64,000 bases of DNA, taken from positions 223,718,294-223,782,293 of the forward strand of contig CM035406.1 of the NCBI GenBank assembly GCA_020310875.1, given 5' to 3'. Under the pieces are notes generated by a model. It saw nothing but the letters and a program-made list of their open reading frames with translations, was not told the origin of the DNA and ran no database searches. Each line of letters opens with the position of its first letter. Within the stretch, counting starts at the first letter, position 1. Positions 1 through 10,292 of the stretch are shown one piece after another. The translations under genes and the position numbers were made by a program. Origin of the DNA: Ceratopteris richardii (lineage: Eukaryota; Streptophyta; Polypodiopsida; Polypodiales; Pteridaceae).

Positions 1-1414
1 AGAAGTCTTAATCAATTGAATTCTATTGTTGATAGTCTCTATCTCTTTTGTTGTAAATACCCAAGGAGCAGGTGCATAAGTCGTTTCTTGTCGATGTCTA
101 TCAAAAACTGGCCATAACTTTGGTTTGGATTTTTGATCTTTCAAATCATTCCTTGATGCCATGGTATCTTTTAGTCCAAGAAGATGCTGCCATAGTGAAT
201 AACCAATATTTTTTAATACATGCATAGGATCAAGAAGATGACATACTTTTAACTCTTTCCAATACTCTAAAGAATACCATATTGATATGTTCTCTGCGAG
301 TGCCCATTTTCCTTTACCTCTCTTCACATACTCATTATCTGAATCATCACTGAAGATTTCTGATTCTGGATCTATCAGAGGTCCATCTGTCCATTTTTTA
401 TACCAATCCATAGGCATCATAGGTTTTGGACACTGACCTGTTTCAAGCTTTCCATTAAAATGTATCACTTCTCTTTTAGATCTTAAATATGGATGATCAT
501 CAGGCAAGAATCATCGATGTCGAAGATAAATATTGTGGTGATTGATCTCAACCAATCACCACAATATGGACAAGCTTTATAACCCTTAGTAGATATTCCT
601 GCATCATGAAAATGATAAAAATATAATTAGATTAAATCATATTTATTTACATGCATATTGAATAAAAAAATTACATCAATACCTGAACAAACACCATATC
701 CTGGAAAATCGTGAATAGTCCAAGCCACAATACCACAAACCGTAATATGTCTTTCATTGATGCTTTTCGATACATCAATGACACTAATACCTCTCCATAA
801 CTCTTGGAGATCGTCAATGAGAGGAGCAAGATATATATTCATATTTTTAACTTGTCTTTTGCCTGGGATTAAAAGTGAAAGCATTAAATGTTCCTTTTTA
901 ATGCTAAGATATGGTAGAAGATTGTAGTTTATGACTACCACTGTCCATGTTGACCATTTACTGGATTTCATGGAGAATGGATTAACCCCATCTAATGCAA
1001 CTCCTAACTTTAGATTCTGTGGATTTTGTGCAAATTCAGGCCATGTAGAATCAATATGCTGAAAAGCAACACATGAGGAATTCTGAGTATTCCATCAGTA
1101 CTTTTGTGATCATGTCCCCAAATCAAAAGCTTTGATAATTCGGGGCTTTGAAACATATGTCTAATCCGTGGAGCCAATGGAAAATGTCTCAATACCTTTT
1201 TTGGGATTTTACCTTCTTCGCTCTTATATCGAGGAGATTGACATTTGGTACATGTCAAAGAGTCTACATACTCACCTCTATATAAAATACAATTGTTAGG
1301 ACATGCATGTATACATTGATAATCTATACCAAGATTGTTGATTATCTTCTTCATTTCATCATGTGAGGTAGGAAGAATATTCTGACTTGGTAAAAACTTT
1401 TCAGATAATAACAT
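1..1414 (-). mobile_element. CACTA (En/Spm) transposon, partial TNP2-type transposase
   Basis: Cut-and-paste transposase of the tnp2 family, reading leftwards and running off the window edge. Recognisable in order: the cysteine block HACPNNCILYRGEY...CTKCQSPRYK (about 1240-1325), the DGVNPF segment (about 980-1000), the STWTVVVINYNLLP...MLSLLIPGKRQ block (about 840-955), the WTIHDFPGYG block (about 690-730) and, after an intron, KACPYCG...DDHPYLRSKRE (about 470-590). A good intron lies at 599-682 (84 bp, minus-strand donor CAG|GTATTG, acceptor TGCAG|GAATATC) and restores the family reading. Lesions: a frame change near 1075 and a TGA where the family has a basic residue (near 512), consistent with CpG decay. 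No CACTA terminal repeat is visible to the right of 1414, so the element is truncated or its first exon lies apart. It is probably an inactive copy. Confidence 0.85.
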
Positions 1415-1549
1415 GTAAGTTCATCAAAAAAAGATATATTAAAAAAAGTAAATAAATAAATATACATATATATATATGCATATAATTTTATATATGTGTA
1501 TGCTTATGTGCATCTTTCAAAATATTCGTGAAAAAATTGATTGTTTTGG

Positions 1550-1926
1550 ATGGCAGGATACGATTGTTTGTTTTGGAGGATATGAAGTATGTACCTTCAT
1601 TGAATGATTTGTCGATTCTATCATATGTTCAGTTTGAAAGTGTGAGAAGCGGGTTTATAATTGCTATTCAAAGAATTTGGCACTATTTATAGGCCATACA
1701 ATGGTTTCCTGGATGAATCGCATGCATAGAGGTTACTCAAGATAGAGCAACCTGATTATAATGGACTAGTGCCAGCAGGATTCCTGGGGTATGCAGTAAA
1801 CCTCTTGCATGTCAATGATGAGCATCTGAACTTTAGGATACAAAGTGCAAATCATGGTGGCTTGAGAGGATCACTTTTATACAGCTTGTTCAAAGAACTT
1901 CAAGTTTATGACACTGAAGTTCTTTG
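1550..1926 (+). pseudogene. SMC flexible-hinge gene fragment (DMS3/GMI1-like)
   Basis: In one frame about 75 residues read coherently, including RPYNGFLDESHA, LVPAGFLGYAVNLL and SLLYSLFKELQVYDT. This matches my memory of the hinge region of plant DMS3 (motifs PPGFLGFAVNMI and ETLFYNLFSRLQVY) and the related GMI1 proteins. DMS3 works in RNA-directed DNA methylation with DRD1; GMI1 acts in DNA repair. One TAG interrupts the frame near 1726, and a frame change near 1685 separates it from an upstream stretch (about 1575-1685, reading YVQFESVRSGFIIAIQRIWHYL-like) that probably belongs to the same gene. The fragment stops at 1926, where its last 68 bases are repeated in inverted orientation. It is a gene piece without start, promoter or flanking exons. 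Family assignment is from memory of motifs; whether DMS3 or GMI1 is closer is undecided. Confidence 0.6.
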
Positions 1927-1982
1927 AACTAGCTGTAAAAAGGTGATCCTCTCAAGCCACCATGATTTCCACTTTGTATCCT
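1835..1982 (+). repeat. Inverted repeat: 68-bp arms, 12-nt loop
   Basis: Left arm 1835-1902 and right arm 1915-1982 are reverse complements with four mismatches in 68 bp; the loop is 1903-1914. The left arm is the 3' end of the SMC-hinge gene fragment; the right arm is its inverted copy and stops exactly where copia integrase sequence begins. A transcript in either direction would fold into one long, nearly perfect stem, the shape of a young plant MIRNA precursor or a small siRNA hairpin. No TATA box was recognised close upstream. Origin by template switching during repair is equally possible. Confidence 0.9.
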
Positions 1983-1983
1983 A

Positions 1984-2596
1984 TAAACATGTTCGTGAAG
2001 GCTATATTTTGGGAAAAACACAACATTCCTCCTTCCCAAAAATGGTTAAATTAGATCTTCTCATAAGTTGTAGCTTATTCAAAGTGATGTTTGTGGTCCT
2101 ATGCACACACCTTCAATTGGTAACTACATATACTTTGTGACTTTTATTGATGAATTTTTTAGATGTGTATGGGTGTATCCATTGAAAGAAAAGTCCAAAA
2201 TTTGTTTGCTTTGAACAATTCTTGGTTATGGCTCAAAATCTATCAACATGTAAATTGGTTACTCTCCATTTTGATCAAGGTGGGAATACACGTCTTTTGA
2301 TTTTAATGCATTTTTTGTTGAGTGTGGGATAAAACATTAGTGTAAAATGTCATATAGATGTAAAAAAAAATGGAATTGTTGAAAGAAAGAACATGTATGT
2401 CATGGAAATGGCGATCTATATGGCAAAAAATAAGGCTCTACCACATAGCTTCTGGCTTGAGCTTGTTATATGTGCAACATATCTACTTAACATGTATCCC
2501 ACCAAAGCACTGAAATTGATGACTTCATATGAGTTCAGGCATGGTCGCATGCCATTAGTTACTCATTCACATGTCTTTGGTTCTCTAGCATATGCA
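1984..2596 (+). mobile_element. Ty1/copia fragment (integrase), family A, old
   Basis: Fossil fragment of the same short-LTR copia family as elements I, III and VI. It matches the GAG-pre-integrase and integrase core: a stretch like KHVREGYILGK at its start and ATYLLNMYPTKAL...HSHVFGSLAYA at its end align to element I around 20020-20640. Broken in many places and clearly older than the other family members here. No LTR is attached on the left; it abuts the inverted repeat directly. On the right it is interrupted at 2597 by another LTR. Confidence 0.8.
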
Positions 2597-3420
2597 TGAA
2601 GTATTTTGATGGCGATGCACCGCAGTGGACTCTTCTTATAAAGGGCTCCATGACAATAACCTCGTAGTAGAAAATCAAGCTCCAAAGACCGCACACAGTC
2701 CTCTGCACTGCTCATAGGGTACACAGAAAAACGTAGTACACAGAGAGCATGAACACAAATTTCTTGGGTGTTACAAATGTGTCAAACCTATAGTTTGTGG
2801 TTGATCAAGCCACTATATATTTTATTAAAGAACATATACAAAAGTGTCTAATTTCCATTTGGCCTTTCACATCGACACTAACGATAACAATCTCCCACTA
2901 AAAGCCAATATGGCCAAAGTGACTATGGGAGAAAAATAAAGAATGATAAAGAATATCTGACTGTAATTATATGAACTATACCTCCCACATGATGGGCATG
3001 TTACACAATATACAAGTACTTGTGTAGGATCATGAATCAACTAACCTCAAGAATAATGGGCTCAGTGGCTAAGCAATCTCTAATGAAGTGATGTTGCACC
3101 TGAATATTGTTGTTCTTTGCATGATAGATCAGATTCTTAGCCAATGCAATGGCACTCTAACTATCACTTAGCAAACGAGGTACATGCAGAGGTAGACCCA
3201 ATGCTTCCTTACATGCCTCACTTGCTACAACATACTCTACTTCTGTAGTGGAAACAACTGTACATTCTTGAAGACAAGATCTCCAAGAGATAGCACCTCC
3301 AACAAAATGAAAAATTTACCCTAATGTAGACTTTTGATTTTCTATAGAATCAGCATATCAGAATCTATGTAACCAATAATGGATGCTTTCCCTCTACCCA
3401 AGCATAGACACTTGTTTTCT
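2597..3420 (-). mobile_element. Ty1/copia 3' end: LTR plus RNase H remnant
   Basis: A probable 3' LTR occupies 2597-2889 (293 bp, starting TGAAG and ending AACA on the plus strand). Next to it, read on the minus strand, is a purine-rich tract AGTGGGAGA that fits a polypurine tract. From about 3040 to 3400 the minus strand carries a decayed RNase H region (segments such as GYIDSDADSIENQKST and SLGDLV). It is a broken fossil with many breaks. It is inserted in, or joined to, the family A integrase fragment. The family differs from family A, whose LTRs begin TGTTGATAT. Confidence 0.6.
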
Positions 3421-4284
3421 TTGGATCTTACTTTAAACATATCAATGCTTGAGGAAGCAAAAATTCTCAAGCCGCATATCGTGGTCAGCTCATAGAGGTT
3501 CATGCGAACCCAAATCCACAATTCTCAAGTAGAGATTACAAAGGAAACAAAGCACTTGGATTTCTCCACATCTTCTATTATAGATACATGCAGACTATGA
3601 AGTTTTTATTGTTTTTCCCATGCTCCTTTGAGATAAATAACCCTTACAACGTGGCCTGAACCTGCATTGCTCACTCACAGAATAACTCAAATATTTATCT
3701 CTTGGCCTTCAAAGGCAACGCCTTTCCCATTGCAGCTTTGTCTCCTTCTTTGCTTGCAGTCATGTCTGACTGAAGCCCTTCATGAAATTAGATATTTTTC
3801 TAATTTTTTCAGCACGTTTTTCTAATTTTTCTTCATGAAAGCTTTCAAAAAAACTTCCTCAATGAGATATTCTACACAACACTCTCGGATGAAATTAGAG
3901 CACATGTAAGATAATATGCTAAGCCATCAGATTGGTTCTCCACCCAAAAGATGGCTAAGGTTGCTTCAATTTCTATGTGTATCAATCTGATAAGTTCATC
4001 CTCTCTAATAGTTCAAAACTTCTCAATAGGATTCAAGGCATTGAGTGCAAATTACAATTACAAGGGTCTCGTGAACAATCCAATGTTTGTCGCCTTCTCT
4101 TTTACACGATCCAATAGTATAGAATGCATAGGTTTCTGATTTCCTTTTTGGAAACCTTTAACATGCAGGCTACCTTTCATGCTTAGCCCAAAGTGCTAAA
4201 TCTTCAACCCTCCATCTTCGAATTTGGGTATCTATGAGATCCAAAGATCTTCTCTCTTCCTATTGCATAACTAGCTTTTCCCCC

Positions 4285-4440
4285 TTCAATATCTGTTGTA
4301 GTTTTCATCATCACGTGTAGACCATAACAGAGCCAAACATATGAATGTGGACCAAGGCCAAACATAGTAGTTGTTCGTGGAGTAATGCCAAAATGTCCAT
4401 GAAAAGCAGAATTAGGTATGTTCACATCCCTTTTTATATG
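4285..4440 (-). pseudogene. 3-methyladenine DNA glycosylase (MAG/AAG) exon fragment
   Basis: The minus strand reads NIPNSAFHGHFGITPRT, then TMFGLGPHSYVWLCYGLHVMM, then DIEG. This is the core of the Pur_DNA_glyco family (alkyladenine DNA glycosylase), where plant proteins have a CHGRFGVTPRT...VFGPGGHAYVYLCYG...KEG-like run. The enzyme removes alkylated purines in base-excision repair. Only this block of about 50 residues is present; what follows (GGKASYAIGREK...) does not fit the family, so the match ends near an exon boundary. No start or flanking exons are seen. It lies in the part of segment A that segment B lacks, so it arrived or was kept separately. Identification by motif memory; fairly sure of the family. 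Confidence 0.75.
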
Positions 4441-4814
4441 CTCAATTGTTCAAGACAACAAGAATTGATGCTTCCATTCCCTTTGTTCATGTCCTTTGTT
4501 TTTGTCTCTCCCATCTATGTGTGTTAATCCAAACTCTGAATGTGCGTTTGAATAGACACTAATGAAGCAAGTTTGCAAGCATCACAACTTCCATGCCAAC
4601 ATCTCTTTCACAAGGACTGCACGATACATTGAATCATTAATAGGAGAAACACCTGCCATTATGTTGCCAAGAGCTACAAGTTGTGGAGTAATCATCTTCA
4701 TTAGAGTAAAGTGGACACATGCTATTCATGAAGATGATTCAATCGTAGGAGTTCAGTGTTTGATTCCATTATTTTTAAGAACTAGTCGGCTACAACACAT
4801 TTAGTTGGTCATGT

Positions 4815-5216
4815 CTAAATCAACTTTAAATCAGTCGACTCTGATATAAAGAATCTGATGTATTCATCATTGGAGGTTGCACCATAGTTGATTCTGTATC
4901 TAGACAGCAAAGCACGATTTCGAGTAGCATTGTGCATATTTTGGACTGAAGTCAAATTCACATAAAAGGTCCTGAGAACCAATGAGGAAACGAAGGGTAT
5001 GTCTGAATCAGTGGCCTTTCCTGTAAGGCAGACACCAATTGTATCCTTTAAAGCAGAGACATAAATCTCCCTCATTTCTTCCCTACTTGTTTGGGGTAAC
5101 TTAATCGACAGCTCGTCCCATACATCAGTATCGATTAGAAGCTTGAATGTCACTTGTTTCACTATTTGAGTATTGTATGGTAATGTAGCACCTACCCAAA
5201 ATGATGCTCGAGACAA
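4815..5216 (-). pseudogene. Unrecognised conserved reading frame, copy A
   Basis: An open frame of 133 residues with a clear homologue in segment B (12014-12361): both contain TQI(V/A)KQ(V/A)TFKLLID, VWDELSIKLPQ and EEMREIYVSALKDTIG. Amino-acid similarity is higher than expected for random noncoding decay, so it probably derives from a real exon or a repeat-encoded protein. I do not recognise the family. It lies downstream, on the same strand, of the NCL-exchanger fragment and could be another piece of the same mobilised segment. The end segment (INYGATSNDEYIRF) faintly recalls the second exchanger repeat of NCL proteins, but too weakly to claim. Confidence 0.35.
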
Positions 5217-5769
5217 ATATGTGGCACCTTTTGAGACATCATGGTCTTTCTAGTTGAACACGTAGCAATATGTGCTTTATTCACTAGGAAAATACTAGAT
5301 AGTGGAGAGTGGAATAGTGGATCCTGCACATGCAGATGGGGTTACTATCATTGTGTTACCAGTAATGTTGTTGAATCAAGTATCTGGATCCCAAGAGATT
5401 CTATTTTCATCCACATAGCTCTCAGATATGCCCTTCTTTAAAATGCATGTTTATGGTTGCACTGGCGACGATGATTCCCTGAAATCTCTACTGTACAGGC
5501 GATGGCAATTCCATGAATTCTTGTAGGGAACGAAAGATGAAGACAAGTGTTCACCTAGCTACCACCTCAACACTTCTATTTGAACCTCAGAGCTTTGTTC
5601 TCCGCTTGAAGATGAGCTAGCGATAGCATGGTCTCCCCCCCTGATGATTCGCAAAGGCCTTCTCAAAATAGAAGCTCCTACATCCCCCAATGAGAGAGCT
5701 CCCCCTCCCTGAGAGTAGAAGACGTGAAAAACCCCATCAAAGGGAATAATATCCTTCGAAAACCTTTAA

Positions 5770-6310
5770 TAAAAAGGAAAAAAACTCATTTTCTTCCACT
5801 TCCCATCCTCATGCCTTAGAAACCTATCAATCATTGTTGCCTACTATTTCCTTTCTTTGCTGGTGAACCCATCGAGTGAATATCTGTTAAAAGCACTATA
5901 CAAGAAGCCGAGTAGGAGACAAAAATGCATGCTATAAGTGCAAATAACTTCCCAATGGAAGATGAGTTATCAAAGACCATGGAAATTATGGTTGCAATAT
6001 AAGGAATGATGGATAAAATCATAATTCAAGAGGAAAAGGCAGTCAACGTATCATTTTTACCCCAATTCCTTGCAAGTCATAAGGTCGGGTAAGCTTCTTG
6101 TCCGTAGCATCAAGCTTGTTGTCAACAACATCGAAATCACATCAACCAAGTAGAAGACAACTTCCCCACAGAGCTATCAAAAGCATTACTATGGATCGTG
6201 CCAATAATTTGATGCCAACCAATACCTCTGACTAGGCCTCTTCTTTGGTGCCACCTATGCCAAAAACAATTAGCACAATGTTGTTATCATTTCTTCTTTC
6301 TATTGCCACT
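5770..6310 (-). pseudogene. NCL-type Na+/Ca2+ exchanger gene fragment, copy A
   Basis: The minus strand contains NNIVLIVFGIGGTKEEA, EVLVGIKLL, VMLLIALWGSCLLLG, then a decayed helix ending SSSIGKLFALIACIFVSYSAS. These correspond to the end of the first exchanger domain and following membrane helices of plant NCL/EF-hand cation exchangers (family motifs ILVSGLSGSTEVAQ and GLLAGSTVMLLTIIWGTC). NCL proteins move Na+ against Ca2+ across internal membranes. Copy A has several frame changes and stops: stops after EEA and after CLLLG, and a frame change near the GVK segment around 6020. It is therefore a pseudogene piece without EF-hands. A better-preserved copy lies at 12790-13330. Confidence 0.6.
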
Positions 6311-6410
6311 TGACGAAGATCAATTCATTTTGATGATTTCTCTTTGTCTTGGTTGAGCTTTCAATTGGTGCTTTTGGTTTAGTTTGCTAGCTTGATACTC
6401 GTATCACGAC

Positions 6411-7173
6411 CACATCCACCCCCTCCAAATCTTTGCATCCTCTAGATGCGCCAACCTATGTGGCCTCTAGACACACCACCATCAGTTATTGTATCTACAT
6501 CTACAAGACTTTTGAAAATTCAAAGAGGGTGAGAAGAATCAAGTGCATGGGCATACAAAATCATTGTTTCTATGCAAGGCCATATAGTGGGCCCTATACA
6601 TGCATACTCTAAATGCATCGAAAAACTCAATGGTGCATATAGAAGCTAATGGGCATCCAATGATGAGGTATTCTCACTCAAACTCAAGCTCAAGGTCTCA
6701 TCATGCACTCATAATTCATTTAATGTGCATTTGGATGTGAATAATTGAAAGGATGCATGCACTTTCATATCAATCATGCATACTTTAGATGCCAGTACTC
6801 ACAATCATGGTGCAATCATGGTTTCTAGACAAAGAAACACTCTTTTTCACTCAAATACACCAACAACTCTTCTCCATTTTCACTCATAGCTCATAGTACT
6901 ATTAATCATGATATCTACAAACCCATTTCATTTGCAAATAAATGTGCATCTACAAGATTTAAAAACATGTGCTCTTCTCAACTTAAAATATGCATACTTT
7001 AAATGCAATACAACTTTAATGGTGCAAAAAAGATGAAAGCTAAATCAAGAATGGCTAATAAAAAGGCTTCCTCAACTTCATGCTTTGTTCATCATTTCCA
7101 TTGTCTTCACTTGATTATTTCTTGCACTCATAAAAACTAAACAAAAGATAAGAAACACCAAATCAAAATGAAC

Positions 7174-7229
<56 letters not shown>

Positions 7230-7656
7230 CAGTCCATGAAAGAACTTGTCAAAAGAAAAACCATTTGCAATAAGCAACCCGAAAGTGGTTGCCTTCTATA
7301 TGATCCATCCAAACTCTAGATCTTCAATTAGCTCCATATCAACACTTGTTCTGAAAATCTCATAAGAAAAATTAGAAGCATCACATTTATTAATCACATT
7401 TTGAATACTTCATTCATTTGAACATTAAGTACATCTATTTGAGTTATATTAGATTCAAATCCCTCATCCAACATGTATTTATTATCATAAGTATCTCTAA
7501 TTTAATTCCTTGCCTTCTGAATTTTATTTAGTTCCTTGCATCTATCTTAAAATTAAAATAAAGAACATGAGATATATATACATTTTTATTTACAAATTCT
7601 TTTAGGCACTATCAATTCTCATTTATTAGGGTTTTTCTTTCAAATTAATCTCTTTT
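6411..7656. other. Noncoding stretch with decayed ~200-bp repeats and a microsatellite
   Basis: No convincing coding sequence. The motif GCATACTTTAAATGC and variants recur near 6602, 6778 and 6989, suggesting a diverged tandem repeat of roughly 180-210 bp. A compound microsatellite (TA)n(TG)n lies at 7174-7226. Confidence 0.5.
7174..7226. repeat. Compound microsatellite (TA)n(TG)n
   Basis: An uninterrupted run of TA dinucleotides passes into about 18 TG dinucleotides. The uninterrupted units suggest recent length change. Confidence 0.97.
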
Positions 7657-10292
7657 TTATGCATGCTCACTGAGGAAACTATGCTTGTAAAGAAGCCACC
7701 TTTGTATCACATCAATCAAAGAAACATTCTTAAACAAAGTAGATATGTGCAAAAGCCACTTCATTTGCTTGTCCATCCCTTGGAGACTTGATTGACATAC
7801 ATAACTCTTGGAAAACTTGAAAATCCATGATGCAATCATTTGAGCATGGTCTCCTTTATTCAGGATTCTCTCAGATGCATCATGTGAAGAGGCACTTGAT
7901 GAATGGAGAGCACATGTATATACATTTTTAAGTCTTATCATACTTAGAACATCATTAAAAAGACTCATTAAGCATACATTTTGATCTATTTCATGCTTGA
8001 AATAATTTGAGGGAATTTCTTTATTTACATCATCTTGAATCAAAATGTTTCTTCATGGAAAGAGAAATTTTGAGTAGATTCATTAGGTTCCCTCATGAAG
8101 TGGAAGTCTTAATCATGCTCAGATGATAATACACGATCCTTTTTATCATCCAATGTATCATGGTTCCTTTCTGCTCGAGTACCAAAAATTATAAAATCTA
8201 CTTCTTCCTCTGATATATCCAAAAACTCTTCATCATTGTTATTCTCCAAATTCGTCTATCCATGATCATGAAGAGAATCGAGGTCATCACAATCAAGAAA
8301 ATCTTGATCATCCAAATCACTAAATTCTCACTTCTCCAAATGAGATTCATTGCAACCTCTGCATTTATCCATATCATCATGATCTTTTTTAGGAATATAC
8401 ATATAGTCTGATGTCAAATCCTTTTTTATGTTCGAAACGTCATCATCTGATTCTTTATCTATATCAGTTATTTCTAGCTCACTCTCTTTAGAGGATGTGC
8501 TTTTGTCACACTCTTCATACATTTCTTTGGTCATTGAATCTTGCTCAAATACTCCATCATGCTTGAATATCTTGCCACGTACACTTGAATCCACTGAAAC
8601 TTCATCCATCTGATAATATTCATATCTAGCTTCATCAATGTAACCGTCTAACTCAATATTTTGACATTGAATATGATTTGATGCTATACACATCACATTT
8701 ATCATACATCTCAATAAATTTTATAATTGCCACTTCATGCTTGATTTCTCCTGCATATGGACTAAACTTAGCATGATCATCTTTGACATACATATTGGTA
8801 TATAGAGGAGTAATCAATGGTATTTTCTCATCCTCCTCATGGTCATTCACATGTCCTTCTTCATAGAGTGCGACATCATTCACATATATATCAATATACT
8901 GAAGCTCAATCCTCATTTTCATTGACATTAGGATCATTTCTTGCCATGCCCTTGGATTTAGAATCATGCTCCCTTGGAGTCTCTTCATACAACTCAGTCA
9001 TCAAGTCATAAATTGTATCTAATTCATATGTTCAAATGGATACATCACTACCATCTAGCATCAAATCATTCTCCAAACCTTCTCCAATGTCATCACATAA
9101 GGATGCATCTCCAGCTTGATCTTCAAATAGGTTTGCTAGGCTTCCTTCATACAATTCGTCTTTAATATCTATATGATCACCTTGAGATCTTGTAAATATC
9201 TCGAATTCCTTGTTTGTATCATGTATTGCTTCTTGATTCGTTTTTTATTCCCCATTGGATGCGAGGATTTTATTGGAGTAGAGGAAGCCTCATCTTTTTT
9301 TCTTCTAGGGGTATGTTGATTTTTGTTTTGTTTTATGTTTTTTGTTGGTTTGTTTTGAATTTGGTTGGCTTCGACCTGTTCTTTCACTCCTCCCATCTCC
9401 AGGGTTTGTGATTTCATAGCATCGAAAGTCGTGATCACTATCAAGACATCTACTGGCTCATGGTAGCTTGGATCCTTAGAAGTTACATCAATTACACTTG
9501 TAGGATTTTCTTGATAACACTCATCATCATTATATATGTATAGTCCATGTGTATTTGCTTCATTCCCAAATGGGATTTCTAAATTTTTATGGGCTTTCAC
9601 ATTATCCACCGTTGCTGAAATGCTCGAAATTTGAATTTGTTTCTCATCTTCATGAAGATCGGATCTCCAATCATTTGTAAAATTTTCAATTGTTTGTTTC
9701 TTCTTAACATATCTTCTCACAGCTTCATGGACGAGTGTCCAATCCGGTATTAGCCCCGAGTCGGAGTCTTTGTCTTGTAAGAGTGGAATTAGCTCCTCTC
9801 AGGCTTTAACATCTATTGCTTCTAGAAACAAAAGCACTGTTTCATGCATCAAACACCGCTTATCATGCTTAAACATGTTTTAAAATTGTTTCTCAAACTC
9901 TCTTTGAATTTTCAGGATTGGTTGGTCCTTGGGCATACGAACCCACCTCAAGAAGGATTTAGGAGACACTTTATCTATGTCCTCTAGCATGAACTACTTG
10001 AGGAGCATCAATTATATTGAGCCCATGTGGTTTACTTTATTTGCATAAGCTGATCATGTATGTTGAACTCGGATACATAGAAAAAGTTCTTGCATAGTTC
10101 TTGATTAGTCATTGGTGACAAACCAACACCTAGATACTTCACCTCAAGTTCATACTCTTTACAGAACTTGGATACACTCTTCCCATTGAAAAATCCGTAT
10201 CGCTTAGTTAATCGATCATGAAGAGATTGAATGGCTTTTTTTTGTCTATCCTCTTGCTGAAAGCATACAAATTCGCCGAGAAGATCTTCCAT
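7657..10292 (-). mobile_element. Decayed gag-like and acidic coding region, probable LTR retroelement
   Basis: The minus strand shows long open stretches in changing frames from 10292 down to 7657. The start (MEDLLGEFVCFQQED...FNGKSVSKFCKEYELEV...NQELCKNFFYVSE) and the next block (KVSPKSFLRWVRMPKDQP, LFLEAIDV, DWTLVHEAVRRYV) resemble gag-type helical proteins of plant Ty3/gypsy-like elements. This is followed by lysine-rich (KNIKQNKNQHTPRRKK) and then strongly acidic segments (SELEITDIDKESDDDV). No reverse transcriptase, zinc knuckle or LTR pair was recognised. I treat it as a fossil, broken in roughly ten or more places. Alternatively it is a dead host gene of unknown family. The gag comparison is an inference from pattern, not from an alignment. 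Confidence 0.35.

Larger units (their letters stand above)
3423..6410. repeat. Segmental duplication, copy A (partner 11233-13412)
   Basis: Similar sequence recurs at 11233-13412 in the same orientation. Anchors: GAGGAAGCAA...CTCAAGC near 3455/11265; the CTTTGAGATAAATAACCCTT block near 3627/11382; the CAAGCATCACAACTTCCATG block near 4577/11588; the NCL pseudogene; and the end near TAGCTTGATAC (6395/13400). Copy A carries about 760 bp (roughly 3666-4427) absent from copy B, with a DNA-glycosylase exon fragment inside, plus a shorter extra block near 3472-3555. By eye the shared parts differ at roughly one base in ten. Neither boundary shows an LTR or terminal inverted repeat, so the carrier is unidentified; a repeat family with captured gene pieces or an ordinary duplication are both possible. 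Confidence 0.85.

Noticed and set aside
3666-4427. Helitron as carrier of the glycosylase fragment
   Set aside because: The block does not begin with TC or end with CTRR next to an A/T target, and no 3' hairpin was seen.
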